Assembly: GCF_000186265.1 (NCBI RefSeq)
Contig: NC_014934.1
Location: 1,240,001 to 1,304,000 of the forward strand
From: Cellulophaga algicola DSM 14237
Lineage (GTDB): Bacteria; Bacteroidota; Bacteroidia; Flavobacteriales; Flavobacteriaceae
Length of the DNA stretch: 64,000 nucleotides
Direction: 5' to 3'
Shown in pieces: positions 7,695 through 16,589 of this stretch. The notes beneath the pieces were generated by a model. The model was not told the DNA's origin, ran no database searches, and saw nothing but the letters and a program-made list of their open reading frames with translations. Made by a program: the position numbers and the translations under genes. How positions within the stretch are numbered: the first letter of the stretch is position 1; every line of letters begins with the position of its first letter.

Positions 7695-9773
7695 ATGAAA
7701 AATATATATATTACATTAGTTTTTGCATTATTTGCTTTTGCATCCAATGCACAAATAGATAGGAGTGTTATGCCAAAGGCAGGACCAGCTCCAGAAATTA
7801 ATTTAAAAGAACCACAACGTTTTGAACTTAAAAACGGCCTTAAAGTTTTGGTGGTTGAAAACCACAAACTACCCAGAGTATCTATACAACTAAGAATAGA
7901 CAACCCGCCAATCGCAGAAGGCGACAAAGCAGGCGTAAGCTCATTTGTATCTAGCCTATTAGGGAACGGATCTAAAACCATTACTAAAGATGATTTTAAT
8001 GAAGAGGTTGACTTTTTAGGTGCCAGTATTAATTTTGGTTCACAAAGTGCTTTTGCTAGCTCTTTATCTAAATATTTTCCTAGAATTATAGCGCTAATGG
8101 CAGATGCCGCTATAAACCCTAATTTCACTCAAGAAGAATTTGATAAAGAAAAAGAAAAATTTCTTACAGGCATAAAGGCTGAAGAGAACAATGTAGCCGC
8201 CATAGCAAACAAAGCACAATCTGCTTTGGCTTACGGTAAAAATCATCCCTACGGAGAGTTTAGCACCCCAGAAACGATTAACAACATTACGCTTGAGGAC
8301 GTAGAAAAATTCTATTCAAACTATTTCGTACCCGCCAATGCCTATTTAATTGTTATCGGAGATGTAAATGTAAAAGAAGTAGAAAAATTGGTAAAGAAAA
8401 ACTTTACCGCCTGGACCAAAGCCACTCCTCCTTCATTTCAATTCTCTAAACCTTCTGATGTACAGTATACACAAATAAATTTTGTAGATGTCCCAAATGC
8501 CGTTCAGTCAGAAATTGCGGTAGAAAGTTTGGTAGAATTAAAAATGAGTGACCCTGATTATTTCCCTGCTTTAATTACAAACCAAATACTTGGCGGCGGC
8601 GGAGAAGGTCGTTTATTTTTAAACTTAAGAGAAGATAAAGGCTACACCTACGGATCTTACTCTAGCATAGGAGACGATAAATATGCTCCTTCAAGATTTA
8701 GAGCTACTGCACAGGTTAGAAATGCAGTAACAGACAGTTCTATCGTAGAAATTTTAAAAGAAATTGACAAAATTAAAACACAACCTGTTACCGAAAAAGA
8801 TTTAGCAAACACAAAAGCTAAATACATAGGACGTTTTATCATGGCCTTAGAGCGCCCAGAAACTATTGCGGGCTATGCTTTAAACATAGAAACCGAAGGA
8901 TTACCTAAAGATTACTACAAAACCTATTTAGAGCGCATTAACGCCGTTTCTATTTCAGATGTGCAAAATGCTGCGCAAAAATATTTTACTACTGAAAATG
9001 CTAGGATTGTAGTTGCAGGTAAAGGAAGTGAGGTACTTGAAAATCTTGAAAAAGTAAGTTTTAATGGAAAAATTATCCCTATAAAATATTACGATAAAAA
9101 GATTAACGCTACCGATAAACCAGACTATAACGCTGCATTACCAGAGGGCATTTCTGCACAAACGGTAGTAGATGACTATTTTAAGGCTATCGGAGGAAAA
9201 GATAAAGTGAACGCAATTACTTCTTTAGTTTTAATATACGAGGGTACTGCAATGGGATCATCGATAAAAACTGAAGAAAAAAGAACAGCAGATAAATATG
9301 CCATGACTATGTATATGAATGACGCTCCTATGCAAGGTATTATTGCTAAAGGCGATGAATTGTATATGAAGCAAGGCGGAAACAAAATGCCATTACCAGA
9401 AAATATGGTTGCTGATATGAAAAACGCATTAGGAATTTTCCCTGAACAAACATTCATGGCAACCGGGAAAGCTAAACTTGCAGGTATCGAAGAGATTAAT
9501 GGCGCCAAAGCGTATAAGATTGATGTTCCTGGAGAAGTTGTTTCTGCGTCTTATTTCTATGCTATTGAAACTGGACTAAAAGTTAAAGAAGTTTCTGTTA
9601 CAAACATGAATGGCCAGACACAAATGCAAGAAGCAGATTTATCTGATTATCAAGAAATTGATGGAATTAAATTCCCTAGTAAAAAAACAGCTTCATTGGG
9701 TCCACAAAAAATGGAAAGCAAATTAATTTCTGCTACCATTAACAAAGGAGTTACAGATGCCGATTTCGAATAA
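7695..9773 (+). CDS. M16-family protease-like partner, lacking the zinc motif, with C-terminal lipoprotein-sorting-like domain
   Basis: 692 residues with a signal peptide (to about residue 19). The two M16 halves lie at about 40-450. Where HxxEH should be, the sequence reads GVSSFVSSLLGNGSK, so the zinc site is absent. The R/Y element typical of the non-catalytic partner is present (GGGGEGRLFLNLREDKGYTYG). After about residue 480 comes an extra ~200-residue domain (DDYFKAIGGKDKVNAI..., ending with DYQEIDGIKFPSK) that resembles LolA/LolB-like or periplasmic lipoprotein-sorting folds. It probably pairs with the preceding catalytic subunit. A terminator follows. Confidence 0.9.
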   Translation: MKNIYITLVFALFAFASNAQIDRSVMPKAGPAPEINLKEPQRFELKNGLKVLVVENHKLPRVSIQLRIDNPPIAEGDKAGVSSFVSSLLGNGSKTITKDDFNEEVDFLGASINFGSQSAFASSLSKYFPRIIALMADAAINPNFTQEEFDKEKEKFLTGIKAEENNVAAIANKAQSALAYGKNHPYGEFSTPETINNITLEDVEKFYSNYFVPANAYLIVIGDVNVKEVEKLVKKNFTAWTKATPPSFQFSKPSDVQYTQINFVDVPNAVQSEIAVESLVELKMSDPDYFPALITNQILGGGGEGRLFLNLREDKGYTYGSYSSIGDDKYAPSRFRATAQVRNAVTDSSIVEILKEIDKIKTQPVTEKDLANTKAKYIGRFIMALERPETIAGYALNIETEGLPKDYYKTYLERINAVSISDVQNAAQKYFTTENARIVVAGKGSEVLENLEKVSFNGKIIPIKYYDKKINATDKPDYNAALPEGISAQTVVDDYFKAIGGKDKVNAITSLVLIYEGTAMGSSIKTEEKRTADKYAMTMYMNDAPMQGIIAKGDELYMKQGGNKMPLPENMVADMKNALGIFPEQTFMATGKAKLAGIEEINGAKAYKIDVPGEVVSASYFYAIETGLKVKEVSVTNMNGQTQMQEADLSDYQEIDGIKFPSKKTASLGPQKMESKLISATINKGVTDADFE

Positions 9774-9796
9774 CTAGCTATCGGAAATTAACATTC

Positions 9797-9837
9797 AAAA
9801 CCTTCAGAACTACTCATTTAGTTTTGAAGGTTTTTTT
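9797..9837 (+). terminator. intrinsic terminator after the M16 pair
   Basis: AAAACCTTCA (9797-9806) pairs with TGAAGGTTTT (9825-9834), followed by a T tract. It lies 23 bases after the stop codon of the second M16 gene. Confidence 0.85.
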
Positions 9838-9923
9838 ATCTGATAAATAAAATATACTCAGAAATAGCCTTATAATCCTTAAAAAAAGAAAGAAATAGTA
9901 TCTTTACACTATAAAAAAATATC

Positions 9924-10340
9924 ATGAAAAATTTTATCCTCATCCTCTCAACTATAGCAATATCATTAGCAATTTCTTGCAAAGACACTGATAAAAAAGA
10001 AATTCCTTCGCAAATGGACCAGGTAATGGCCGTTCATGATGAAGTAATGCCAAAAATGAGTACCATAGGCAGGTTAATCAGTAAAATTGACGAAGAAATG
10101 CAAGCTACAGATTCTACTGAAGTACTTTTAAAGGCTCAAGCTGATTTAAAAACTGCAAATTCAGCTATGATGGCCTGGATGAAAGGTTTTGGTAATCGTT
10201 TTGAATCTGATGAAATCATGAAAGGAAAAGCACTTAGCAAAGAGAAGCAACGCTTTTTAAATGAAGAAGAAAAGAAAGTTATAGCTTTAAGAGATCAAAT
10301 GAATTCTAGCATTGAAAACGCAGAAGCTCTTTTAAAATAG
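9924..10340 (+). CDS. small helical lipoprotein, unknown function
   Basis: 138 residues. A lipoprotein signal ends in the lipobox LAISC (Cys at about residue 19), so the product is anchored in a membrane. The rest is predicted mostly helical and charged (KMSTIGRLISKIDEEMQ, MMAWMKGFGNRFESDE, NSSIENAEALLK). Similar Flavobacterial proteins carry the uninformative label viral A-type inclusion protein. A weak -7-like box TATCTTTA (9899-9906) lies 17 bases before the ATG. The stop codon is inside a terminator shared with gldD. Confidence 0.75.
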   Translation: MKNFILILSTIAISLAISCKDTDKKEIPSQMDQVMAVHDEVMPKMSTIGRLISKIDEEMQATDSTEVLLKAQADLKTANSAMMAWMKGFGNRFESDEIMKGKALSKEKQRFLNEEEKKVIALRDQMNSSIENAEALLK

Positions 10341-10357
10341 GCTCATGGGCCTATTTT
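10334..10357. terminator. bidirectional terminator overlapping two stop codons
   Basis: AAAATAGGC (10334-10342) pairs with GCCTATTTT (10349-10357) around a 6-base spacer, with T-runs on both strands. The stem contains the stop codon of the lipoprotein gene (TAG 10338-10340) and of gldD (TAG on the minus strand at 10351-10353). Confidence 0.8.
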
Positions 10358-10911
10358 TTCCAACGTAAGGTCTCCATAATAGCACGCATATCGCCTTGTA
10401 AATAATCTGCTGCTGGTAAAATAGAATCGTAGTTAGGTTTTGAATAAAAATAAACAGAACCTGTTATAAAATTCTGAACACTATCCGTCAAGTAAAACTG
10501 TGACTGTGAAGCCGCATCCCCAATTATTTGAAAATAAGTGCCATACACTCTATTTTCTTCATTGATAAATGTTCTTGGCTGAATATTATCTGCCTTTTTC
10601 ATATGCTCCATAGATAATTTCTCTGCATCTGCTATAAGCTTCTGCAAATTCCCATCTATGTTTTTATGCGTTACAAATATAGACCCCTTCATTGACGGAT
10701 AATCAATAATGATTGCACTTTGGTTTTTAATAATAGGCGTAGCGCGATCGTTATAATTAAAGGAAAAATGATCCGCGTCTAAAAGAGCCTCCTTAGCTAT
10801 AGGATAATCTAATCTAAGCATCGCTTTTGGCTTAGGCATTACATTTTCTTCCTCACAGCCTACAGCTGCCAATACAATCAGGATTAAAAAAACAGATAAT
10901 TTATTCTTCAT
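10351..10911 (-). CDS. gldD: gliding motility lipoprotein GldD
   Basis: 186 residues with a lipoprotein signal (lipobox AAVGC, Cys at about 19) and the GldD start MPKPKAMLRLDYP. GldD is required for gliding in Flavobacterium johnsoniae, and the gene order gldE-gldD matches that organism. The start codon overlaps the gldE stop by 11 bp, implying translational coupling. The biochemical role is unclear; it is thought to act together with GldE at the cell envelope. Confidence 0.93.
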   Translation of the reverse strand: MKNKLSVFLILIVLAAVGCEEENVMPKPKAMLRLDYPIAKEALLDADHFSFNYNDRATPIIKNQSAIIIDYPSMKGSIFVTHKNIDGNLQKLIADAEKLSMEHMKKADNIQPRTFINEENRVYGTYFQIIGDAASQSQFYLTDSVQNFITGSVYFYSKPNYDSILPAADYLQGDMRAIMETLRWKK

Positions 10912-12229
10912 TTGGTAAAATAACTTTTATTTGTTTTAACCTTTTCTTGTCTAGACTCTCAATTACAAAGGTATACCCATCAAACTCAACAACTTCTCCC
11001 CGTTCAGGAAAACTTCCTGCTATCTCTAAAATAAAACCTGCTATTGTCTCAGATTCTCCTTTACGCTCCTCAAAATTAGTTTCGTCATCAATTTTAATAA
11101 CGCGGTAAAAATCTTTTAGAGCTGTTTTACCATCAAACAAGTACTTATTGTCATCTAATTTTGAAAAAATAAGATCTTCATCATCAAATTCATCACTAAT
11201 ATCTCCTACTATTTCTTCAATAATATCTTCCAAAGTTACAATTCCAGAAGTCCCCCCATATTCATCTACCACCACTGCTAAATGATTTTTCTTCTCTTGA
11301 AACTCAAGCAATAAATCGTCTAGTTTTTTATTTTCAGGCACAAAATAAGGATCACGGATTAAACTCATCCAGTTAAACGTTTTCCTATCTATATAAGGTA
11401 GTAAATCTTTTACGTACAAAACTCCTTTAACATTATCTACATTTTCTGCAAATACCGGCACTCTTGAATACCCTCTTTTTTTAATTTCTTCGATAACTTC
11501 TAGAAATTTCATTTCAGCATTTAATGCAAAAATATCTATCCTAGGGCGCATTACCTGCTTAGTATCCGTATTACCAAAAGAAACTATCCCTTCTAGTATT
11601 TTCTGCTCTTCTTTAGTCGTATCGCCCTCAGAAGTAAGCTCTAAAGCCTGAGATAACTGATCTATGCTTAAGCTAGATTTTTGTTTCCCTAACTTATTAT
11701 GTAAATAAAGTGTTATAGACCGCATTGGAGTGCTCAATGGCGTAAAAACTACATCAAGAACCTTTAATGGATATGCCATTGTATAGGCAAAAGTTTTCTG
11801 ATTCCTATTTGCATATACTTTAGGTAATATCTCTCCAAACATTAAAATTAGAAAAGTTACAACCACTACTTCTAAAAGAAAACGTACCGATAAAAATCCG
11901 AATAACACATAAGTAACCTCTTCAAACAAAGCGTCGCCAATTACACTAAACAGCAATACAATTGCAATATTAATTGCATTGTTTGCGATTAGAATTGTAG
12001 CTAAAAGCTTTTTGGGTTTTTCTAATAATTTTACAACAACACCTCCTTTAGCGGTTTTTTCTTCATCAATTGCATTTACATCTGATGCAGATAAGCCAAA
12101 GAATGCCACTTCTGCTCCTGAAATTAATGCCGAACAAATTAATAAAATAAAAAGCACTACAAATTTAAGTGCCAAGGCACTATCGAAAGCAATAAAAGAC
12201 AAAAATTGCCTAAAGGGGTCTGGGTCCAC
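10901..12229 (-). CDS. gldE: gliding motility membrane protein GldE (CNNM/CorC-like)
   Basis: 442 residues: an N-terminal DUF21/CNNM membrane domain with about four helices (residues 15-180), two CBS domains (about 215-340, including MRPRIDIFALN and VDEYGGTSGIVTLEDIIEEIVGDI), and a C-terminal CorC/HlyC transporter-associated domain (about 355-440). CNNM/CorC relatives transport or regulate Mg2+. In Flavobacteria this paralogue is called GldE and lies beside gldD. It probably belongs to one transcription unit with mutY and ssb. Confidence 0.92.
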   Translation of the reverse strand: MDPDPFRQFLSFIAFDSALALKFVVLFILLICSALISGAEVAFFGLSASDVNAIDEEKTAKGGVVVKLLEKPKKLLATILIANNAINIAIVLLFSVIGDALFEEVTYVLFGFLSVRFLLEVVVVTFLILMFGEILPKVYANRNQKTFAYTMAYPLKVLDVVFTPLSTPMRSITLYLHNKLGKQKSSLSIDQLSQALELTSEGDTTKEEQKILEGIVSFGNTDTKQVMRPRIDIFALNAEMKFLEVIEEIKKRGYSRVPVFAENVDNVKGVLYVKDLLPYIDRKTFNWMSLIRDPYFVPENKKLDDLLLEFQEKKNHLAVVVDEYGGTSGIVTLEDIIEEIVGDISDEFDDEDLIFSKLDDNKYLFDGKTALKDFYRVIKIDDETNFEERKGESETIAGFILEIAGSFPERGEVVEFDGYTFVIESLDKKRLKQIKVILPNEE

Positions 12230-12251
12230 AGTTTAATAATTAAGTTCTAAT

Positions 12252-12722
12252 TTAAAAGGGTAAATCATCTTCTTGTTCTGGTGTATTATTAGCCTGGCTT
12301 GTTTCAGTTGAAATACTTACAGGCTTAGCTGCCACATTCTGAACGTTTGGAGCTGTCTGATTATTTTGTGTAGCACCAGAATTTGCTTTTGTTGTTAAAA
12401 ATGTAAAATCTTGAACATGAACTTCCGTCGTATATCTTGGTTGTCCGTCTTCTCCCTGCCATTGTCTGTTTTTCAACCTACCTTCTACATAAATTTTATC
12501 ACCTTTACTCAAGTATTTCTCACAAATTTCAGCAGCTTTATTTCTAATAACAATATTATGCCAATCTGTATTTGTTACTTTTTCTCCTGTTTGTTTATTG
12601 GTATAAGATTCATTCGTTGCTAAAGGAAAACGCGCGATGCAATTACCTCCTTCAAAATAGTGGATTTTTACCTCATCACCCAAATGCCCAATTAGCATAA
12701 CCTTATTTAATGTACCGCTCAT
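12252..12722 (-). CDS. ssb: single-stranded DNA-binding protein
   Basis: 156 residues. The OB-fold occupies residues 1-110 (LNKVMLIGHLGDEVKIHYFEGG, then NTDWHNIVIRNKAAEICEKYLSKG). A Gln/Asn/Thr-rich linker ends in the acidic tip EDDLPF, which binds partner proteins. Function: protects and organises single-stranded DNA in replication and repair. It lies between mutY (24-bp gap) and gldE (22-bp gap), the standard Flavobacterial order, with its own candidate promoter in the mutY tail. Confidence 0.97.
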   Translation of the reverse strand: MSGTLNKVMLIGHLGDEVKIHYFEGGNCIARFPLATNESYTNKQTGEKVTNTDWHNIVIRNKAAEICEKYLSKGDKIYVEGRLKNRQWQGEDGQPRYTTEVHVQDFTFLTTKANSGATQNNQTAPNVQNVAAKPVSISTETSQANNTPEQEDDLPF

Positions 12723-12738
12723 AACAAATATATTTTGT

Positions 12739-12746
12739 CAAAAATA
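12739..12746 (-). promoter_or_regulatory. candidate ssb -7 promoter box
   Basis: The minus strand reads TATTTTTG (TAnnTTTG type) 16 bases upstream of the ssb ATG, directly against the mutY stop codon. It would let ssb be transcribed independently of mutY. Confidence 0.5.
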
Positions 12747-13805
12747 CTAAAATTTAAACGTCTTTATGAAATCTGCAACTAAAACAGGTACAGGAAATTT
12801 ATCAATTTCCGTAAAGGCTACACCATTCGGAATTTCACCCTCCAAAGTCACAATCCAAAAGTGAGTTTTTAAATGTTGATGTGATAGTTTGTGCACGATT
12901 ACCTCTTCATTAAACTTATAATATTCAAATTTCTGATTTAAAATGTCATATTTTTTCAATTCAGTTTCAATAGCAACCTTATTAGGAGTTATTTGAGACT
13001 CAATTAGAGGAAATTCATATAAATTCTGCCAGATACCTTTACCTATACGCTGCTTTAAAATTGATTGTTCTAATGCGTCTATTACCACTAGGTAATTAAA
13101 AAAGCGGTCTTTAACTTTTATCTTTTTTAATTTAATAGGTAAATCCTGAACGCTATTTTCTTTAAGAGCTACACAACTATCATTTAAAGGGCAGTCTGCA
13201 CAATTAGGGTTGCGAGGCGTGCATTGAATCGCACCAAATTCCATAATACCCTGATTATAATCACGGATATTTTTGACATTCATTACTTCGCGAGCAATTT
13301 TTTTAAAATATTTAATACCTTCTGTACTATTAATAGGCATAGCTATCCCGTAATACCGAGCCAAAACACGGTATACATTTCCATCTACCACAGGCTCTGG
13401 TAAATTAAAGCTTATAGATGCAATTGCACTGGCCGTATAATCTCCAACTCCCTTAAGTTGTAATAGCTCTTTATAGGTGTTAGGAAACTCTCCTTTATAC
13501 TCATTAGTAACCGTTTTTGCGGTAGCATGTAAGTTCCTCGCTCTTGAATAATAGCCTAAACCTTGCCAAAGTTTTAATATTTCTTCTTCTTTGGCCGCTG
13601 CTAAATCTTTTATTGTTGGAAAATTTTCAATAAACTTTAAATAATAAGGTGTACCTTGAGCAACGCGAGTCTGCTGAAGCATAATTTCAGAAAGCCATAT
13701 GTTATAGGGGTTCACGGTGTTTCTCCAAGGAAGATCCCTTTTATTTACATCGTACCAATGAAGAATTTTAGCTGAAAAAGTCATTTGAAAAATACTATGG
13801 ATCAA
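12747..13805 (-). CDS. mutY: A/G-specific adenine glycosylase MutY
   Basis: 352 residues. The N-terminal part holds the HhH-GPD glycosylase fold: LQLKGVGDYTASAIASISFN, with the catalytic Asp in PEPVVDGNVYRVLARYY. A 4Fe-4S cluster loop follows (CTPRNPNCADCPLNDSC). The C-terminal ~110 residues form the NUDIX-like domain that recognises 8-oxoguanine. The enzyme removes adenine mispaired with 8-oxoG. The first ATG (13805) adds MIHSIFQ before MTFSAKILHWYDVNKRDLPWR; the second Met (13784) is an equally likely start. Confidence 0.96.
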   Translation of the reverse strand: MIHSIFQMTFSAKILHWYDVNKRDLPWRNTVNPYNIWLSEIMLQQTRVAQGTPYYLKFIENFPTIKDLAAAKEEEILKLWQGLGYYSRARNLHATAKTVTNEYKGEFPNTYKELLQLKGVGDYTASAIASISFNLPEPVVDGNVYRVLARYYGIAMPINSTEGIKYFKKIAREVMNVKNIRDYNQGIMEFGAIQCTPRNPNCADCPLNDSCVALKENSVQDLPIKLKKIKVKDRFFNYLVVIDALEQSILKQRIGKGIWQNLYEFPLIESQITPNKVAIETELKKYDILNQKFEYYKFNEEVIVHKLSHQHLKTHFWIVTLEGEIPNGVAFTEIDKFPVPVLVADFIKTFKF

Positions 13806-13865
13806 AAGTAATGGTTTATATCCTTAAAATTAAACTCTTTAAGATGGAGATTGAATTTTAATTTA

Positions 13866-13873
13866 TATATTTG
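13866..13873 (+). promoter_or_regulatory. -7 promoter box for the HU gene
   Basis: TATATTTG matches TAnnTTTG exactly, 38 bases before the HU ATG. No well-spaced TTG was identified upstream (TTG at 13851-13853 is too close), so this is a -7-only call. Confidence 0.5.
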
Positions 13874-13910
13874 CAACCCGAAAAAAACATAGATAAAACT
13901 ATTTCAAAAA

Positions 13911-14201
13911 ATGACGAAAGCGGATATTGTAACGAGAATCTCAGAAAAACTGGGTATTGAAAAAGGAGATGTACAGGCGACTGTAGAATCTTTTATGGAA
14001 GAAGTTAAATATTCATTGGAAAATGGTGACAATGTATATTTAAGAGGTTTTGGTAGTTTTATCATCAAAACAAGAGCTGAAAAAACAGGTAGGAATATTT
14101 CAAAAAATACGACTATTAAAATTCCAGCACATAACATTCCTTCTTTTAAACCAGCAAAGGTTTTTGTAGAAAGTGTTAAAAGTAACGTAGAAGTAAAATA
14201 A
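13911..14201 (+). CDS. HU-family DNA-binding protein
   Basis: 96 residues with the complete bacterial HU/IHF fold: N-terminal helices (MTKADIVTRISEKLGIEKGDVQ), the RGFGSF core, and the DNA-clasping beta arm (AEKTGRNISKNTTIKIPAHNIPSFKPAK). It bends and compacts DNA as a dimer. It is followed after 30 bp by a 29-codon basic gene and then rng, a neighbourhood I recall as common in Flavobacteriia. Confidence 0.95.
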   Translation: MTKADIVTRISEKLGIEKGDVQATVESFMEEVKYSLENGDNVYLRGFGSFIIKTRAEKTGRNISKNTTIKIPAHNIPSFKPAKVFVESVKSNVEVK

Positions 14202-14231
14202 AAAAAATATTAATCTAAAAAGTATAGTTTT

Positions 14232-14321
14232 ATGCCAAGTGGTAAGAAGAGAAAAAGACATAAGGTTGCTACACACAAACGTAAAAAGCGTAGAAGAGCA
14301 AATCGTCACAAGAAAAAGTAG
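14232..14321 (+). CDS. 29-residue, extremely basic protein, probably ribosome-associated
   Basis: ATG 14232 to TAG 14319-14321, too short for most ORF callers. The product starts MPSGKKRKRHKVATHKRKK and ends NRHKKK; about two thirds of its residues are Lys, Arg or His. It lies between HU and rng, and I recall near-identical small proteins at this position in other Bacteroidota. Size and charge resemble small ribosomal proteins. A Bacteroidota-specific ribosomal protein (bL38) has been seen in the F. johnsoniae ribosome, but I cannot say whether this is it. A strong hairpin overlaps its stop codon. Confidence 0.8.
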   Translation: MPSGKKRKRHKVATHKRKKRRRANRHKKK

Positions 14322-14340
14322 TTGTTTCAACTACTTTTTC
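14312..14340 (+). terminator. intrinsic terminator overlapping the stop of the 29-codon gene
   Basis: GAAAAAGTAGTTG pairs with CAACTACTTTTTC around a TTT loop, followed by a T-rich stretch. The 13-bp stem includes the TAG stop. It separates the HU unit from rng. Confidence 0.8.
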
Positions 14341-14469
14341 ATTTTAATACGTTCATTGACATAGAAATTCTTCAACGAATTTCATCAGGTTTAATAAACC
14401 TGTTACGTATATTGTTTAATCATTTATTTGTTAAGCATGCTTTTGGGCATGCCTACAAGTAGATAAAAA

Positions 14470-16029
14470 TTGATTCAGGTGAATAGAGAATTAATCGTAA
14501 GATCTAGTTCCGATACCGTCGATTTTGCCTTATTAAAGGATGGAAAATTAACTGAACTACAAAAGGTGGAAGACAGTAATAACTTTTCTGTTGGCGATAT
14601 TTTTATCGCCAAAGTTAGAAAGCCTGTTACTGGTTTAAATGCCGCTTTTGTAAACGTAGGTTATGAAAAGGATGCTTTTTTGCATTACCATGATTTAGGC
14701 CCACAGCTATCAACTATGTTGAAGTTTATAAAACAAGCTAGCTTGGGGAAATTAAAAGACTTTTCATTAAAAGACTTTCCATTTGAAGAAGATATAAATA
14801 AAGATGGTGCTATTACAGATGTAATTAAGGCCAATCAATCTTTATTAGTGCAAATTGTTAAAGAACCAATATCTACAAAAGGACCAAGAATAAGCTCAGA
14901 ACTTTCTATTGCTGGGCGTTATTTGGTAATGGTTCCTTTTTCAGAACGAATTTCTGTTTCTCAAAAAATAGAAAGTAGTGAAGAAAAAGATAGGCTAAAA
15001 AGACTCGTTAAGAGTATTAAACCTAAAGGATTTGGTGTTATTATAAGGACAGTTGCCGAAGGCAAAAAAGTCGCAGAACTCGACAAAGATCTACAAAACT
15101 TACTGGCAAAATGGTCAGTAATGTGTAAAAAATTATACAAAGCTCCACACCCCTCTAAAGTTCTAGTAGAACTTAATAGAGCATCCTCTATCTTAAGAGA
15201 TGTTTTTAATGATTCTTTTACAGGAATTCATGTAGATGATGAGGTACTTTACGAGCAAGTAAAAGACTATGTGGCAGAAATTGCCCCAGAAAAAGAATCT
15301 ATTGTTAAATTGTATAGTGACAATACCGTGCCTATTTTCGAGAAATTTGGAATAGAACGGCAAATTAAAACCTCTTTTGGACGCACCGCTGCAATGAGCA
15401 AAGGCGCGTATTTGATTATCGAACATACTGAAGCATTACATGTTGTAGATGTTAATAGTGGTAATCGATCAAATAAAGCAAAAAACCAAGAAGAAACTGC
15501 CCTTGAAGTAAACTTACTAGCAGCTTCTGAAATTGCGCGACAATTACGACTTAGAGATATGGGCGGAATTATCGTGGTTGACTTTATTGACATGACCAAA
15601 GGAGAAAATAGGAGAAGATTGTTTGATCATCTTAGAGATGAAATGAAAGACGATCGTGCAAAACATAAGATTTTGCCACCTAGTAAATTTGGACTTATAC
15701 AAATTACAAGACAAAGGGTTAGGCCCGAAATGAATATTAAAACAACGGAAGAAGACCCGAATCAAAAAGGTCAAGAAGTAGAAGCTCCTATTGTTTTAAT
15801 TGATAAAATTAATGCTGACCTTGAAAAATTATTCAATGGCCCAGCTAAGGATAACGCTGTTACATTAAACATTCATCCATTTATCGCAGCCTATATCACA
15901 AAAGGTTTTCCATCTATTCGCTCTAAATGGTTTTTAGAGTACAAAAAATGGATTAAAATACAACCTAGAGATGCGTATACGTATCTAGAATACCGTTTTA
16001 AAAACAAAGACGGCAAAACCATATATTAA
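14470..16029 (+). CDS. rng: ribonuclease G (RNase E/G family)
   Basis: 519 residues. An S1-like RNA-binding domain occupies about 35-125. The catalytic domain has the two Mg2+-binding aspartates in VVDVNSGNRS and IIVVDFIDM and the RQRVRPEMN segment. It lacks the long RNase E C-terminal scaffold, so RNase G is the better name; it processes the 5' end of 16S rRNA and decays mRNA. TTG 14470 opens the frame, but GTG 14479 (giving MNRELIVRSSS) better matches relatives and may be the real start. A clear terminator follows. Confidence 0.95.
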   Translation: MIQVNRELIVRSSSDTVDFALLKDGKLTELQKVEDSNNFSVGDIFIAKVRKPVTGLNAAFVNVGYEKDAFLHYHDLGPQLSTMLKFIKQASLGKLKDFSLKDFPFEEDINKDGAITDVIKANQSLLVQIVKEPISTKGPRISSELSIAGRYLVMVPFSERISVSQKIESSEEKDRLKRLVKSIKPKGFGVIIRTVAEGKKVAELDKDLQNLLAKWSVMCKKLYKAPHPSKVLVELNRASSILRDVFNDSFTGIHVDDEVLYEQVKDYVAEIAPEKESIVKLYSDNTVPIFEKFGIERQIKTSFGRTAAMSKGAYLIIEHTEALHVVDVNSGNRSNKAKNQEETALEVNLLAASEIARQLRLRDMGGIIVVDFIDMTKGENRRRLFDHLRDEMKDDRAKHKILPPSKFGLIQITRQRVRPEMNIKTTEEDPNQKGQEVEAPIVLIDKINADLEKLFNGPAKDNAVTLNIHPFIAAYITKGFPSIRSKWFLEYKKWIKIQPRDAYTYLEYRFKNKDGKTIY

Positions 16030-16063
16030 AAAAAGCGACCTCAACAAAGGGTCGCTTTTTTTA
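16027..16063 (+). terminator. intrinsic terminator after rng
   Basis: AAAAAGCGACC pairs with GGGTCGCTTTTTTT (one G-rich offset) around a short loop, ending in seven T residues. Confidence 0.88.
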
Positions 16064-16112
16064 TTTATACCAAGTACGTTTTAGTATATTTAGCACCTTA
16101 AAACAATGCATT

Positions 16113-16589
16113 TTGAATAATTACCAACCTTCATATACTATTGATGAAGCTAGAAAAAAACTAGAAAGTTATTGCGCATATCAAGACCGATGCCATAAAG
16201 AAGTGAATCAAAAACTTAGAGACATGGGAATGATACCAAGCGCCATAGACCAAGTTATTAACTCCTTGATTCAAGAAAACTTCCTGAACGAAGAGCGCTT
16301 TTCTAAAAGTTTTGCACGAGGTAAGTTTAGGATTAAAAAATGGGGAAAAAGGCGCATTACAAATGAACTGAAACAGCGTAACATCTCTAAATACAACATT
16401 ACTTCTGCTCTTAAAGAGATTGATGAAAATGACTACCTGGAGACACTAGAGCTATTAGCACAAAAAAGATTGGATGCCATTTCTGAAAAGAACATTCAAA
16501 AAAGAAGAAAAAAATTAGCCGATTATCTTTTATATCGTGGCTGGGAAAGCCATTTGGTTTATGAGAAAATCACTGAATTAATCAAATAA
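16113..16589 (+). CDS. recX: regulatory protein RecX
   Basis: 158 residues, all-helical, with three RecX tandem repeats (TIDEARKKLESYCAYQDRCHKE, then LIQENFLNEERFSKSFARGKFRIKKWGKRRI, then the C-terminal repeat). RecX binds RecA filaments and inhibits them. The frame opens with TTG 16113; no ATG lies nearby in frame. recA is not in the window. A terminator shared with the convergent gene follows. Confidence 0.92.
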   Translation: MNNYQPSYTIDEARKKLESYCAYQDRCHKEVNQKLRDMGMIPSAIDQVINSLIQENFLNEERFSKSFARGKFRIKKWGKRRITNELKQRNISKYNITSALKEIDENDYLETLELLAQKRLDAISEKNIQKRRKKLADYLLYRGWESHLVYEKITELIK

